A stretch of DNA of 64,000 nt from Roseateles_B sp041912595 (GCA_041912595.1 JAYRMR010000005.1:71264-135263); one strand, 5' to 3'. Shown: positions 1 through 8,241, counted from the stretch's first letter. Numbers and translations: made by a program. The notes: generated by a model not told the origin, from the sequence alone.

Positions 1-1
1 G

Positions 2-640
2 GCCATCGAGTACACGCTATTCGCCGGCTCGACCCTGCTGATGGGCCGACACGGCAGCGTGGCCCTGGCGGCCCATGCGGTCTGCCTGCAGTGGGTGACC
101 CTCAGCTTCATTATTCCGCTGGCGATGTCCAACACCGTGCTCACACGGCTGTCGCTGGCCCTCGGCAAGGCGGACCCCGCAGAGATCCATCGCGTGGTGG
201 TGGTCGCCTGCGCCATCGCCGCGGCCTTTCACGCCGTGATGGGCGCCTGCTGCCTGCTGATGCCGGAGCAAATGGCGCACTGGATGCTCCCGGCGGCCAG
301 CCCGGACCGAGCGGCCATGCTCGAGCTGGCCGTGCCCATGCTGCAGCTCGCCGGCCTGTTGCAGACCTTCAACGGCATGTCCGTCGTACTGGCGGCCGTG
401 CTCCGTGCCTGCCGGGACACGCGTGCGCCGCTCCTCCAGGTCTTCGCGGGCTACTGGATCGCCGGCCTCGGCAGCGCCTGGCTGCTCGCACAGACGCAGG
501 GCCCGCTCGGCATCTGGCAGGGCATGTGCATCGGCTTCGGCCTGACCTTCGTCGTCCTGCTGCGCCGCGTGCGTCAGCGCCTCGTCCACCTCACCGACCT
601 TCTTCCCCAACCGGAGTCCGCCCATGCGCAATCTCGTTGA
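2..640 (+). CDS. MATE family efflux transporter, C-terminal part
   Basis: Partial gene cut by the window start; 212 codons remain, about the last half of a typical 440-460 residue MATE/NorM transporter. The visible part is strongly hydrophobic with about six membrane segments, and the stretch ALAAHAVCLQW resembles the conserved start of the second MATE half-repeat. MATE proteins export cationic or amphipathic small molecules using a Na+ or H+ gradient across the inner membrane. The stop codon overlaps the start of the acyl-CoA ligase gene by 17 bases, which implies translational coupling. Placed first in a biosynthetic-looking operon, it may export the product or give self-resistance (inference). 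The N-terminal half cannot be seen. Confidence 0.8.
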   Translation, partial: AIEYTLFAGSTLLMGRHGSVALAAHAVCLQWVTLSFIIPLAMSNTVLTRLSLALGKADPAEIHRVVVVACAIAAAFHAVMGACCLLMPEQMAHWMLPAASPDRAAMLELAVPMLQLAGLLQTFNGMSVVLAAVLRACRDTRAPLLQVFAGYWIAGLGSAWLLAQTQGPLGIWQGMCIGFGLTFVVLLRRVRQRLVHLTDLLPQPESAHAQSR

Positions 641-2210
641 ACTCATCTGCCACAGCGCCGCGCGCGCCCCTGAGGCGGAGGCCGTCGTGGACGGCGAACG
701 CCGCCTCGATTACGGCACGCTGCGCAAGCACGTGCTGAGCGCCGCGGCGGGCCTGCGCAAACGCGGCGTGCGGCGCGGTGACCGGGTCGCGCTGCTGCTG
801 GACAAGCGCCTGGAGACCGTCGAGGCCTTCTTCGCGATCGCCGCGGCCGGCGGCGTGTGTGTGCCCATCAATCCGCTGCTCAAACCCGAGCAGGTCCTGC
901 ACATCCTGCGGGACAGCGGCGCGGGCAGCCTCGTGAGCTCCGCCACCCGCGTGGCACTGCTGGCGGGCGAGCACCCCGCGCTGCCGGATCTGAAGGAGGT
1001 GTTTCTCGTCGACCAGGTCCGGCGCCCGCCCGTCACGCTGTCGCAGGCGGCCACCAGCCGGTGGTCCGCCCTGAACGACCACGCGCCGCTGGACCTCGAT
1101 GACGACGCCACCATCGACAGCGACCTCGCCGCCATCCTCTACACCTCCGGCTCGACGGGCCTGCCCAAGGGCGTCATGCTGACGCACCACAACCTGCTCG
1201 AGGGCGCCTGGAGCGTCGCGAGCTATCTCGGCAACCACGCGGGCGACCGCATTCTCTCGGTCCTGCCGCTGAGCTTCGATGCGGGCCTGAGCCAGCTAAC
1301 GACGGCCTTCCATGCCGGCGCCGCCGTCGTGCTGCTCAACTACCTCGCGCCTGGCGACGTGGTGCAGCTGTGCGAACGCGAGCGCATCACCGGCATCACG
1401 GCCGTGCCGCCGCTGTGGATCCAGCTGGCCGGCGCGACCTGGCCCGCGGCCGCCACCCAGCACCTGCGCTACTTCGCCAACACGGGCGGCCGCATGCCGC
1501 GCCCCGTCCTGGCCAGCCTGCGCCAGCGCTTCCCGCAGGCCAGCCCCTACCTGATGTACGGCCTGACGGAGGCCTTCCGCTCCACCTACCTCGATCCCAA
1601 GGAAGCCGCCGATCGGCCCGACTCCATCGGCAAGGCCGTGCCCAATGCCCGCATCCTCGTGGTGCGCCCGGACGGCAGCCCCTGCGCGGCGAACGAGGTG
1701 GGCGAGCTTGTCCACGTCGGCGCCTTCGTGACCCAGGGCTACTGGCGCGATCCCGAGCGCACGGCGCTGCGGTTCCGGCCCTCGCCCGAAGCGCCGCTGT
1801 CGCCGGACACGGCGCCGGAGCGCGCCGTCTGGTCCGGCGACCTCGTGACGCGCGATGCCCAGGGCTTCCTGTACTTCGTGGGCCGCAACGACGGGCTGAT
1901 CAAGACCTCGGGCTACCGCGTCAGCCCCGAGGAAGTCGAGGAGGCCGTGCTGTCCAGCGGCCTCGTCGGCGAGGTGGTCGCGCTGGGCCTGCCCGACGAG
2001 CGCCTCGGCCAGGTGATCGTGCTGGTCGTCGCGCCGGCGCCGGGCCTCGGCGCCGATCCCGCGGCCATCCTCGCTCACTGCAAGGACCGCCTGCCGCCCT
2101 ACATGGTGCCCCACAGCATCCACGTCCGCGACGCCATTCCCCGCAATCCGAACGGCAAGTTCGACCGTCCCCTTCTTCAGACGATCTACAGCGACAAGGA
2201 GTCCGCATGA
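624..2210 (+). CDS. AMP-forming acyl-CoA ligase, exosortase A-associated type
   Basis: A 528-residue ANL-superfamily enzyme that activates a carboxylic acid as an acyl-adenylate and transfers it to CoA or a carrier thiol. Visible motifs are the P-loop YTSGSTGLPKG near residue 173, MYGLTE near residue 311, SGDLV, and the C-terminal hinge and catalytic lysine region ending NPNGKFDR. Length and overall sequence resemble the ligase family catalogued with exosortase A loci (TIGR03098) and also the prolyl-AMP ligases of pyrrole pathways; I cannot separate these by eye. The start overlaps the MATE gene and the stop overlaps the decarboxylase gene (ATGA), so the three are probably co-translated. No acyl carrier protein gene is present nearby, so the acceptor is unknown. 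Confidence 0.85.
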   Translation: MRNLVELICHSAARAPEAEAVVDGERRLDYGTLRKHVLSAAAGLRKRGVRRGDRVALLLDKRLETVEAFFAIAAAGGVCVPINPLLKPEQVLHILRDSGAGSLVSSATRVALLAGEHPALPDLKEVFLVDQVRRPPVTLSQAATSRWSALNDHAPLDLDDDATIDSDLAAILYTSGSTGLPKGVMLTHHNLLEGAWSVASYLGNHAGDRILSVLPLSFDAGLSQLTTAFHAGAAVVLLNYLAPGDVVQLCERERITGITAVPPLWIQLAGATWPAAATQHLRYFANTGGRMPRPVLASLRQRFPQASPYLMYGLTEAFRSTYLDPKEAADRPDSIGKAVPNARILVVRPDGSPCAANEVGELVHVGAFVTQGYWRDPERTALRFRPSPEAPLSPDTAPERAVWSGDLVTRDAQGFLYFVGRNDGLIKTSGYRVSPEEVEEAVLSSGLVGEVVALGLPDERLGQVIVLVVAPAPGLGADPAAILAHCKDRLPPYMVPHSIHVRDAIPRNPNGKFDRPLLQTIYSDKESA

Positions 2211-3418
2211 GTGTTCTCGACAGCTTCAATGCCCCGGAGGGCCTGCTCCAGGTTGGAGGCCTGCCCCTGGCGCGATTGGCCCAGCGGGCGGGCCAAACGC
2301 CCTTCTTCGTCTATGACCGCAGCAAGCTGACCGAGCGGGTACGGCTGCTGCGCCAGATGCTCGCCCCGTCCATCCGGATCCACTACTCGATCAAGGCCAA
2401 CCCGATGCCGGCCCTGATCCACCACATGTCGACGCTGGTCGACGGCTTCGACGTCGCGTCGGCCGGCGAGATGCGGATGGCGCTGGACACGGGCATGGCC
2501 TCGAGCCACATCTCGATGGCGGGACCGGGGAAGTCCGACCAGGACCTGCGCGGCGCCGTGGGCGCGGGCGTCACCGTGACGCTGGAGTCGCAGTTCCAGC
2601 TGGAGGCCGTGGAGCGCATCGGGCGGGAGCTCGGCGTGACGCCGCGCGTCGCTCTGCGCATCAACCCCGACTTCCAGCCGGTGAACAGCGGCATGCGCAT
2701 GGGCGGGGGCTCGCGGCAGTTCGGCGTCGATGCCGAGAAGGCGCCGGCCATGCTTCGCGACATCACGGACCGTGAGCTCCGTTTCGTCGGCTTCCACGTG
2801 TTCTGGGGATCGCAGTGCCTGGACTCCCGCACCGTCATCGCCGCCCAGCGCCATGTGGCTGAACTGGTCAGCCAGCTGGCGGACCTCACGCATGGCCTCG
2901 AGTTCGTCAACATGGGCGGCGGCTTCGGCATTCCCTACTTCGACAACGAGCACACGCTCGACGTCGGCGCCGTTGGCGCGGCCATGCAGGACTGGGTCGA
3001 GCCGCTGCGCCAGCGGCTGCCGGGCACACGTCTGGTGCTGGAGTTCGGTCGCTATCTGGTGGGCGAGGCCGGGCTCTACGTCTGCCGCGTCGTCGACAAG
3101 AAGGTGTCGCGAGGCGAGACCTTCCTCGTCACCGACGGCGGGCTGCACCACCACCTCGCGGCCTCGGGCAATTTCGGGCAGGTGCTGCGCCGGAACTTTC
3201 CCGTCGCCATCGGCAACCGGATGGGCGGCGAGTCTCTGGAGCGCTGCCATGTCGTCGGTTGCCTGTGCACGCCGCTGGACCGCCTCGCCGATGACGTCAC
3301 GCTGCCGGCCGCGCAGATCGGGGACTACGTCGTCGTGGGCCAGTCCGGCGCCTATGCACGCAGCGCGAGTCCCGCGGACTTCCTGAGCCACCCCCAGCCC
3401 GTCGAGATTCTGGCCTAG
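2207..3418 (+). CDS. PLP-dependent decarboxylase, fold type III, exosortase A-associated type
   Basis: A 403-residue alanine-racemase-fold decarboxylase related to diaminopimelate/ornithine decarboxylases (LysA-like; compare TIGR03099). The PLP Schiff-base lysine lies in HYSIKANP near residue 62, the phosphate-binding glycines in NMGGGFG near residue 236, and the C-terminal CHVVGCLCTPLD supplies the cysteine that completes the partner active site in the dimer. The start ATG overlaps the ligase stop (ATGA). The family removes the alpha-carboxyl group of an amino acid, so with the upstream ligase and downstream oxidases it may provide or process an amine-containing building block. The substrate cannot be read from the sequence. 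Confidence 0.85.
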   Translation: MSVLDSFNAPEGLLQVGGLPLARLAQRAGQTPFFVYDRSKLTERVRLLRQMLAPSIRIHYSIKANPMPALIHHMSTLVDGFDVASAGEMRMALDTGMASSHISMAGPGKSDQDLRGAVGAGVTVTLESQFQLEAVERIGRELGVTPRVALRINPDFQPVNSGMRMGGGSRQFGVDAEKAPAMLRDITDRELRFVGFHVFWGSQCLDSRTVIAAQRHVAELVSQLADLTHGLEFVNMGGGFGIPYFDNEHTLDVGAVGAAMQDWVEPLRQRLPGTRLVLEFGRYLVGEAGLYVCRVVDKKVSRGETFLVTDGGLHHHLAASGNFGQVLRRNFPVAIGNRMGGESLERCHVVGCLCTPLDRLADDVTLPAAQIGDYVVVGQSGAYARSASPADFLSHPQPVEILA

Positions 3419-3436
3419 CCCGCACAAGGAGCCGAC

Positions 3437-4555
3437 ATGACCTCCGCCATCCATTTCCCCCCCGCCGCCGCGCCCTTCTCCCTGCAACTGAGCGATGACC
3501 AGCGCCAGATGCTGGAGCCGGTCCGCCGCTACGCGCGCGAACGCCTGCACCCGCTGCTGGGCGATGCGGCGGGCGAGCGCCACCGGCACGAGGCGCGCCA
3601 GGCGGCCCAGCAGCTCGGACTCGCCGCCGCGGTGATGTCCGAACGCGAGGGCGGCCTCGCCATCACGCCGCTGGACCTGTGCCTGCTCCTGGAAGAACTC
3701 GCCAGCGGGCCCCTGGCCCTCGCGGCCGAGCTCACGCTGTCGCTCCCCGCCCTGGCCATCAGCCGTCACCACGAATGGCTGGCCAAGCTGCTGCCCCTGA
3801 ACGCGGAAGCGCTGCTGACAGAGCAGACCGCCCTGCCGCTGGCCATCGCCTCTCCCGCCGGCGAGGCCACCTTCGCGCTGCTGCCGAAACAGGCCACCGG
3901 CCTGCTCGCGCTGACGCCGTCGTCGCCGGGGCACTGGCGCCTGCGCTGGCTGGACCCCGAGGCCGTGCAGGGCCTGCTCGTGCACGCCCAGCAGGATCAC
4001 CGCGCCGACGGGCTGCGCCTGGTGCGCCTGCCGCCGGCCGAGGACATCCATGGCACCGGCTTCAGCAGCCCCGTCACGCTGGAGGCCTGCCGGACGATGA
4101 TGGTCTGGCAGGGGCTGTGGCTGGCCGGCCTGCTCGCCGGTGCGGCCCGCGCCGCGACCGCCTTCGCCTTCAGCTACACGCAGGAGCGCACGGCCTTTCG
4201 CCACCCGCTGATCCACCACCAGGCCGTGGCCCTGAAGCTCGCGGACATGGCCACGGCCAGCGACGCCCTGCGCCTGCAGGTGTGGGACGTGGCCACCCGC
4301 CTCGGCCGCGGGGACACGGGGCCTGACGGTCACTTCCTGTCGATGGCCAAGCAGCTGGTCAGCGCGAGCATGGAGATCCACCGGCACGCCGTCCAGGTGT
4401 GCGGCGGTCACGGCTATGTCGAGGGCTTCCCGCCCGCGCGGCGCTTCCAGGATGCCCGCCTGCTCAGCCTCGTGCTGCTGGACGTCGCCGAGACGCTGGC
4501 CCATGCCGAGTCCCCGAGCGCACCGGACGCCGCCCACGCCGGGAGCCGCCTGTGA
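3437..4555 (+). CDS. Acyl-CoA dehydrogenase-like protein lacking the usual catalytic Glu
   Basis: A 372-residue member of the acyl-CoA dehydrogenase fold. The N-terminal helical part and the C-terminal VCGGHGYVEG (about residues 321-330) are recognisable. The middle beta domain is poorly conserved and lacks the flavin-contacting T/S-E-P-x-x-GSD segment. After FQDAR the usual catalytic EGT motif is absent, replaced by a hydrophobic stretch. It may be a non-dehydrogenase, a hydroxylase-like or oxidase variant, or the inactive partner of a heteromer, as in steroid-degrading dehydrogenases where one of two subunits is catalytic. AGGAG 12 bases ahead supports the start. The stop overlaps the GNAT gene start (GTGA). 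Confidence 0.75.
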   Translation: MTSAIHFPPAAAPFSLQLSDDQRQMLEPVRRYARERLHPLLGDAAGERHRHEARQAAQQLGLAAAVMSEREGGLAITPLDLCLLLEELASGPLALAAELTLSLPALAISRHHEWLAKLLPLNAEALLTEQTALPLAIASPAGEATFALLPKQATGLLALTPSSPGHWRLRWLDPEAVQGLLVHAQQDHRADGLRLVRLPPAEDIHGTGFSSPVTLEACRTMMVWQGLWLAGLLAGAARAATAFAFSYTQERTAFRHPLIHHQAVALKLADMATASDALRLQVWDVATRLGRGDTGPDGHFLSMAKQLVSASMEIHRHAVQVCGGHGYVEGFPPARRFQDARLLSLVLLDVAETLAHAESPSAPDAAHAGSRL

Positions 4556-5103
4556 CGGGGGACCCGCGCTTCTTCCTGCGCAGCCCGCGCACCGACGACC
4601 TGCTCCGCATCCAGGCCTGGATGCAGAGCCCCTCGGTGCATGCCTGGTTCGACTTCGGCCAGGGCCGCCAGCAGATCAGCACCACGGCACTGAACGTGAT
4701 GGCGCGCAGCGCGCACTACTGCATGCGGGTCTTCGGTGAGCAGGGCCAGGACGCGCCGCTGGGTGTGGCCGTCCTGAGCGACGTGCTCCACCCCTTCGGC
4801 ACCGCGCACTTCTGGGTCGTGCGGGACCAGCAGCAGCCCGCCTATGCGGGCATCACCGCCGAGGCAACGCGCGCGCTGCTTCACCTCGGCTTCCACACCC
4901 TGGCCCGGCGGTCCATCAATGCCTGGGTCGTGGAATCCAACACCCGCTCGCTGAGGCTGCTCGCCAGTGTCGGCTTTCAACGCTTCGGGACGCAGCAGGC
5001 CTGCCATTGCATCGACGGGCGCGTCCTGTCGCGCATCCATCTGGAACTGCTTCCCGAGCACTTCTATCAGCCACCATCGGCAACGCAGACGCCCGTTGCC
5101 TGA
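4552..5103 (+). CDS. GNAT family N-acyltransferase
   Basis: A 183-residue GNAT-fold protein starting at a GTG that overlaps the previous stop by four bases. The RimJ/RimL-like layout is visible: an N-terminal LRSPRTDDLLRIQAWM, a central strand ending HFWVVRD, the AGITAEATRALLHLGF acyl-CoA binding region, and the C-terminal VVESNTRSLRLLASVGFQ typical of the RimJ/RimL branch. These enzymes transfer an acyl group from acyl-CoA to a primary amine. The amine could come from the decarboxylase three genes upstream, which would make this a tailoring or condensing step (inference). Substrate not predictable. Confidence 0.8.
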   Translation: MTGDPRFFLRSPRTDDLLRIQAWMQSPSVHAWFDFGQGRQQISTTALNVMARSAHYCMRVFGEQGQDAPLGVAVLSDVLHPFGTAHFWVVRDQQQPAYAGITAEATRALLHLGFHTLARRSINAWVVESNTRSLRLLASVGFQRFGTQQACHCIDGRVLSRIHLELLPEHFYQPPSATQTPVA

Positions 5104-5122
5104 CCCACTGGAGGGCAGCGAG

Positions 5123-6166
5123 ATGAACGACATGTGGCGATGCACGGTAACAGGCAGCAGCCTGTGCCTTCCTCAATCACGGCACTGGTTCCACGGCCTG
5201 CGGGCCCATCAGCGGACGGCCAGCAGCCTGTACCTGACCGAGCCCGGCGGCGATTTCAACCTGCCGTTCGGCCGCTGGGGCGACCCCCCGCTGCCTCCCA
5301 TCGAGGAGATGCACACCGCGGCGCCAGCGCTGCTGCACATCGCGGAGCCGGGTCTGACGGCGTCGGATCTCGCGCTCGGCGCGGCCCGCCTGCTGCTGGC
5401 CTCGCTGCCAGCCGCCGAGGTCAGAAGCCTGCAGGCCGGCATCGGCGTCATCATCTACTGCCATGCGTCCGCGAACGAGGACGTCGCCGACGCCATCGGC
5501 GGCCGGCTGCAGTACGAGCTGGGCCTGGCCACGCCACTCGTGTTCTGCATTTCTCAGAACCTCTGCAGCGCGCTGCTGGCCGTGCGGCTCGCCACCGCCC
5601 TGCTGCAGGAGGATCCGGCGCTCGAGCGCGCCCTCATCGTCAGCGCCGAGAAGTGGATCCATCCCTTCGTGCGGAGCTTCGGCCGCGCTGCCCTTTTCGA
5701 GGACGGCGCGGCGGCCATTCTGGTCGAACCCGCGGGACGCCCGGGGTGGCAGCTTGGGGAGGTCCACCTCGTCAACGCCCCCAACGCGCCCTCCCCCTTC
5801 GACAGCACTGCGCCCGCCGTGATGGCCCTCATGGTCGAGCAGGCGCCGCGCGCGATCCGCGGCCTCATGGACGCCGAAGGCCTCACGCCGGCCGAGATCG
5901 GCTTCGTCGTGCTGCCCGGCCTCGATCCGGCGCTGTGCGTTCACATCCTCCGCGCAGCCGGGCTCGAGCATGTCCGGACGACCCGGGACACGACCCGGGG
6001 CGGTCACCTGGCCGCCGCCGAGGCGCTGGCCAACCTGCATCGGCTGGCGGACAGCGAACCCCTGCAACAGGCGGGGCTGGGCCTGCTGTGGAGCGTGGGA
6101 CTGCAGGGAGAAGCCGCCTGCTGTCTCCTGCGACACGCGGGAACGGGCGCGGGGGACGGTTCATGA
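5123..6166 (+). CDS. KAS III-like (FabH-related) protein, divergent
   Basis: A 347-residue thiolase-fold protein. GGAGGG ahead of the ATG fixes the start. The nucleophile is probably Cys148 in QNLCSALLA, and FEDGAAAILVEP matches the conserved region before the C-terminal half. The FabH His position (HQAN in FabH) reads LPGLDP here, and the FabH Asn position reads GGH, so two of the three classical catalytic residues appear replaced. KAS III relatives make beta-ketoacyl chains or act as acyl-shuttling and ester- or quinolone-forming enzymes (PqsBC, PqsD, CerJ types). It overlaps the next, related gene by four bases, suggesting a stoichiometric pair. Confidence 0.75.
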   Translation: MNDMWRCTVTGSSLCLPQSRHWFHGLRAHQRTASSLYLTEPGGDFNLPFGRWGDPPLPPIEEMHTAAPALLHIAEPGLTASDLALGAARLLLASLPAAEVRSLQAGIGVIIYCHASANEDVADAIGGRLQYELGLATPLVFCISQNLCSALLAVRLATALLQEDPALERALIVSAEKWIHPFVRSFGRAALFEDGAAAILVEPAGRPGWQLGEVHLVNAPNAPSPFDSTAPAVMALMVEQAPRAIRGLMDAEGLTPAEIGFVVLPGLDPALCVHILRAAGLEHVRTTRDTTRGGHLAAAEALANLHRLADSEPLQQAGLGLLWSVGLQGEAACCLLRHAGTGAGDGS

Positions 6167-7140
6167 GCCATCCAACATCCCTCTTCGGCATCGAGGCCGC
6201 CAGCCACTACCTGCCCCCACGCAAGCCCGTCGCCGACTGGGTGCGGCAGCAGGGTCTGCCCGGTGAGGTCCTGATGCAGCTGCACGAGAACGGCATGATG
6301 CATTTCCACCAGGCCGGCGAAGCCTCCGTGGAGGCGCTGGCACGCGGTGCGATGCAGGCGCTGCTGGAGGAGCATCCCGTCGATCCGCTGTCCGTGGACC
6401 TGCTGGTGTTCGTCCACTCCCTGCCGACCAGCACGCCCCCGGCGCCCGCCAGCCTGCCGGCCCGCCTGGCCGCCGCCTTCGGCATGACGCGCGCCCGCGC
6501 CTTCGCCCTGAGCGGGCAGAACTGCGCCAGCCTGCTGGCCGCCCTGCGGCTCATGAGGAGCCTGTTCCACGCCGACCCGGCCCTCCATCGCGTGCTGCTC
6601 GTGAGTGCCGATCGCGCCTGTGGCGAGCACTACCGCAACCTCGGGGCCTTCTCCTTCGAGAGCGACGGCGCCAGCGCCCTGCTGGTGTCCCGCCAGCATC
6701 CCTTCAACCGGGCGATCGCCTTCGCCGGCCATGTGGACGGCCGGCATCACGCCGGGTTCCGCCGGCCGCAGGCGCGCGCCCATGAGTACCGGGCGCTGTA
6801 CGGACTGGTCGCGCATCGGCTCGTGAGCCGCACGGCGCAGGCCAGCGGCCTGCGCCTGGCCGACTTCAAACACCTGCTGCCCATCAATGTGGATCGGCAT
6901 GTCTTCGAGCGCGTCGCGCGAAGCCTGCACATGCCGGCGGAATGGGTCTTCACCACCAACGTCGCACAGCACGGGCATGTGATGTGCAGCGACGTTGTCA
7001 TCAACCTGACCGACTTGCTGAGGCACGCTTCCCTCGATCGCGCCTGCAATCTGCTCTTCTTCATGTCGGGCAACAACGGCTCGTTCGCGACCATGGCCCT
7101 TGGCAACTGTCATCCTTTCAGCAAGGTCGGTCATCTGTGA
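6163..7140 (+). CDS. Second KAS III-like (FabH-related) protein, divergent
   Basis: A 325-residue thiolase-fold protein, related to but clearly different from its upstream neighbour. Probable nucleophile is Cys121 in SGQNCASLLAAL; FESDGASALLVS is the conserved strand-turn before the second half. The FabH HQAN segment reads PINVDR, so the catalytic His is missing, and the Asn segment reads QHGHV, with His where FabH has Asn. The upstream paralogue shows GGH at the same place. The ATGA overlap with the upstream gene suggests the two form one complex, like PqsB and PqsC. Last gene before the LuxR regulator. Confidence 0.75.
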   Translation: MSHPTSLFGIEAASHYLPPRKPVADWVRQQGLPGEVLMQLHENGMMHFHQAGEASVEALARGAMQALLEEHPVDPLSVDLLVFVHSLPTSTPPAPASLPARLAAAFGMTRARAFALSGQNCASLLAALRLMRSLFHADPALHRVLLVSADRACGEHYRNLGAFSFESDGASALLVSRQHPFNRAIAFAGHVDGRHHAGFRRPQARAHEYRALYGLVAHRLVSRTAQASGLRLADFKHLLPINVDRHVFERVARSLHMPAEWVFTTNVAQHGHVMCSDVVINLTDLLRHASLDRACNLLFFMSGNNGSFATMALGNCHPFSKVGHL

Positions 7141-7160
7141 TCTGAGGGCCCCGTGCTAGT

Positions 7161-7177
7161 CTCATGCTCGCCATGAG
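7161..7177. promoter_or_regulatory. Perfect 6-bp inverted repeat upstream of luxR
   Basis: CTCATG and CATGAG flank a five-base spacer, 21 bases after the stop of the second KAS III-like gene and 164 bases before the chosen luxR start. It could be an operator or a weak hairpin. There is no T-tract, so a terminator is unlikely. Confidence 0.3.
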
Positions 7178-7340
7178 AGGGCACACCGCGCGTCACGATG
7201 GGGCGTTCAAGGTGCGGATGGAGCCATCGGCCCCCGCACGCTTGGACATCGGCGCGCAAGCTCACTGGAGGGCGTGCGAGCGCATCTTGGGAAGCGTCGG
7301 AAGAACGCCCCGGTCGCTCGCGGTGTTGTGGGAGTACCAG

Positions 7341-8069
7341 ATGCGCGAGTACATCGAAGAGGCCGGCCAGGCCGACACCGTGGCCGATCTGATCGACGCC
7401 TTCGAGAAGGCCGTTCACCGCCTCGACTATCAGCTTTATTCCTTCAGTTGCTGGGACGCCCGTACCAGCGCCTCGACGAATGCCGCCAGGGACCACCGCA
7501 TCGTCGCGGTGAACTATCCCGCCCAATGGGTCCATCGCTACCGGGAGCAGGACTACTTCAACAAGGACCCTGTCATCCGCCATGCGCGCAGCACGATCAC
7601 GCCCTACCAATGGAACGACCTGCCCGTGCACAACGGTCGCGAGCAGACCGTCCTGCAGGAGGCCAACGAGGCGGGGCTGAACCGTGGCCTCGCCATCCCC
7701 ATCCATGAGCCCTGGGGCCGGGTCTTCCTCGCCACCCTGGCGACGGACGCCAGCACGGGCGCCAGCACCGCAGCCCAGGAACTCGCCCAGGCGCAGGCGC
7801 ACGCCATGGTGGTGATCTTCCATGCCCGCTATTCCGCACTCAGCGGCGCCCTTCGCAGAGGCCCATGGGTGGACCTCACACCGCGGGAGAGCGAGTGTCT
7901 GGAATGGGTCGCGCAGGGCAAGTCGTCCTGGGACATCGGTCAGCTGATGGCCGTCTCGGAGCACACCGTCAACTTCCATCTCAAGAACGCGATGCGGAAG
8001 TTCGACACCGCGAGCCGCGTGACCGCTGCCGTGCGCGCCGTGAGCCTCGGCCTGATCCAGCTGCCCTGA
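7341..8069 (+). CDS. LuxR family quorum-sensing transcriptional regulator
   Basis: A 242-residue regulator with an N-terminal autoinducer-binding domain and a C-terminal LuxR helix-turn-helix. Signal-pocket residues are visible as W, Y, D and P in WVHRYREQDYFNKDP, W in PYQWND, and G in NRGLAIP. The DNA-binding domain starts LTPRESECLEWVAQG and contains EHTVNFHLKNAMRKF. The start is chosen at 7341 because GGGAG sits six bases upstream and it gives the usual family length; an in-frame ATG at 7164 would add 59 residues without homology or a ribosome site. It presumably senses the product of the LuxI gene 275 bases downstream and controls this cluster. Confidence 0.9.
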   Translation: MREYIEEAGQADTVADLIDAFEKAVHRLDYQLYSFSCWDARTSASTNAARDHRIVAVNYPAQWVHRYREQDYFNKDPVIRHARSTITPYQWNDLPVHNGREQTVLQEANEAGLNRGLAIPIHEPWGRVFLATLATDASTGASTAAQELAQAQAHAMVVIFHARYSALSGALRRGPWVDLTPRESECLEWVAQGKSSWDIGQLMAVSEHTVNFHLKNAMRKFDTASRVTAAVRAVSLGLIQLP

Positions 8070-8092
8070 TCCAGCGGCCCTGATCCGCTGTC
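8051..8092. repeat. Three tandem 14-bp units across the luxR stop codon
   Basis: Units CCTGATCCAGCTGC, CCTGATCCAGCGGC and CCTGATCCGCTGTC follow one another directly. The luxR TGA stop lies inside the second unit, so a change in repeat number could alter the protein end or the transcript 3' end. Confidence 0.7.
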
Positions 8093-8099
8093 CTGGAAC

Positions 8100-8129
8100 C
8101 CCGGCCGTGGCCGCATCGCCACGGCCGGG
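8100..8129 (+). terminator. Strong GC hairpin after luxR, no T-tract
   Basis: Perfect 12-bp stem (CCCGGCCGTGGC with its complement) and a six-base loop, starting 30 bases after the luxR stop. It is positioned as a terminator or mRNA-stabilising hairpin separating luxR from luxI. The lack of a following T-run means intrinsic termination is uncertain. Confidence 0.5.
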
Positions 8130-8218
8130 CCGCCTGGGCATGGCTCATCGACGCCGGCATCGCCAGCGGCCTCTTCCCGCTCTGGGAAAGGTTCCCTCAT
8201 TTCCGGTGCAGGAGCGAT

Positions 8219-8241
8219 ATGACGCGGATTTTCGGCGTCAT
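8219..8241. promoter_or_regulatory. 23-bp inverted repeat upstream of luxI
   Basis: ATGACGC and GCGTCAT flank the nine-base spacer GGATTTTCG, about 103 bases before the luxI start. Size and symmetry suit an operator. The sequence does not match the classical lux box well. Confidence 0.35.

Noticed and set aside
2186..4537. Open frame of about 783 codons antisense to the decarboxylase and dehydrogenase-like genes
   Set aside because: Spans two well-supported overlapping genes and has shadow composition.
7164..7340. Longer luxR start adding 59 residues
   Set aside because: No ribosome site, no similarity in the extension, and the start at 7341 has GGGAG and gives the usual family length.
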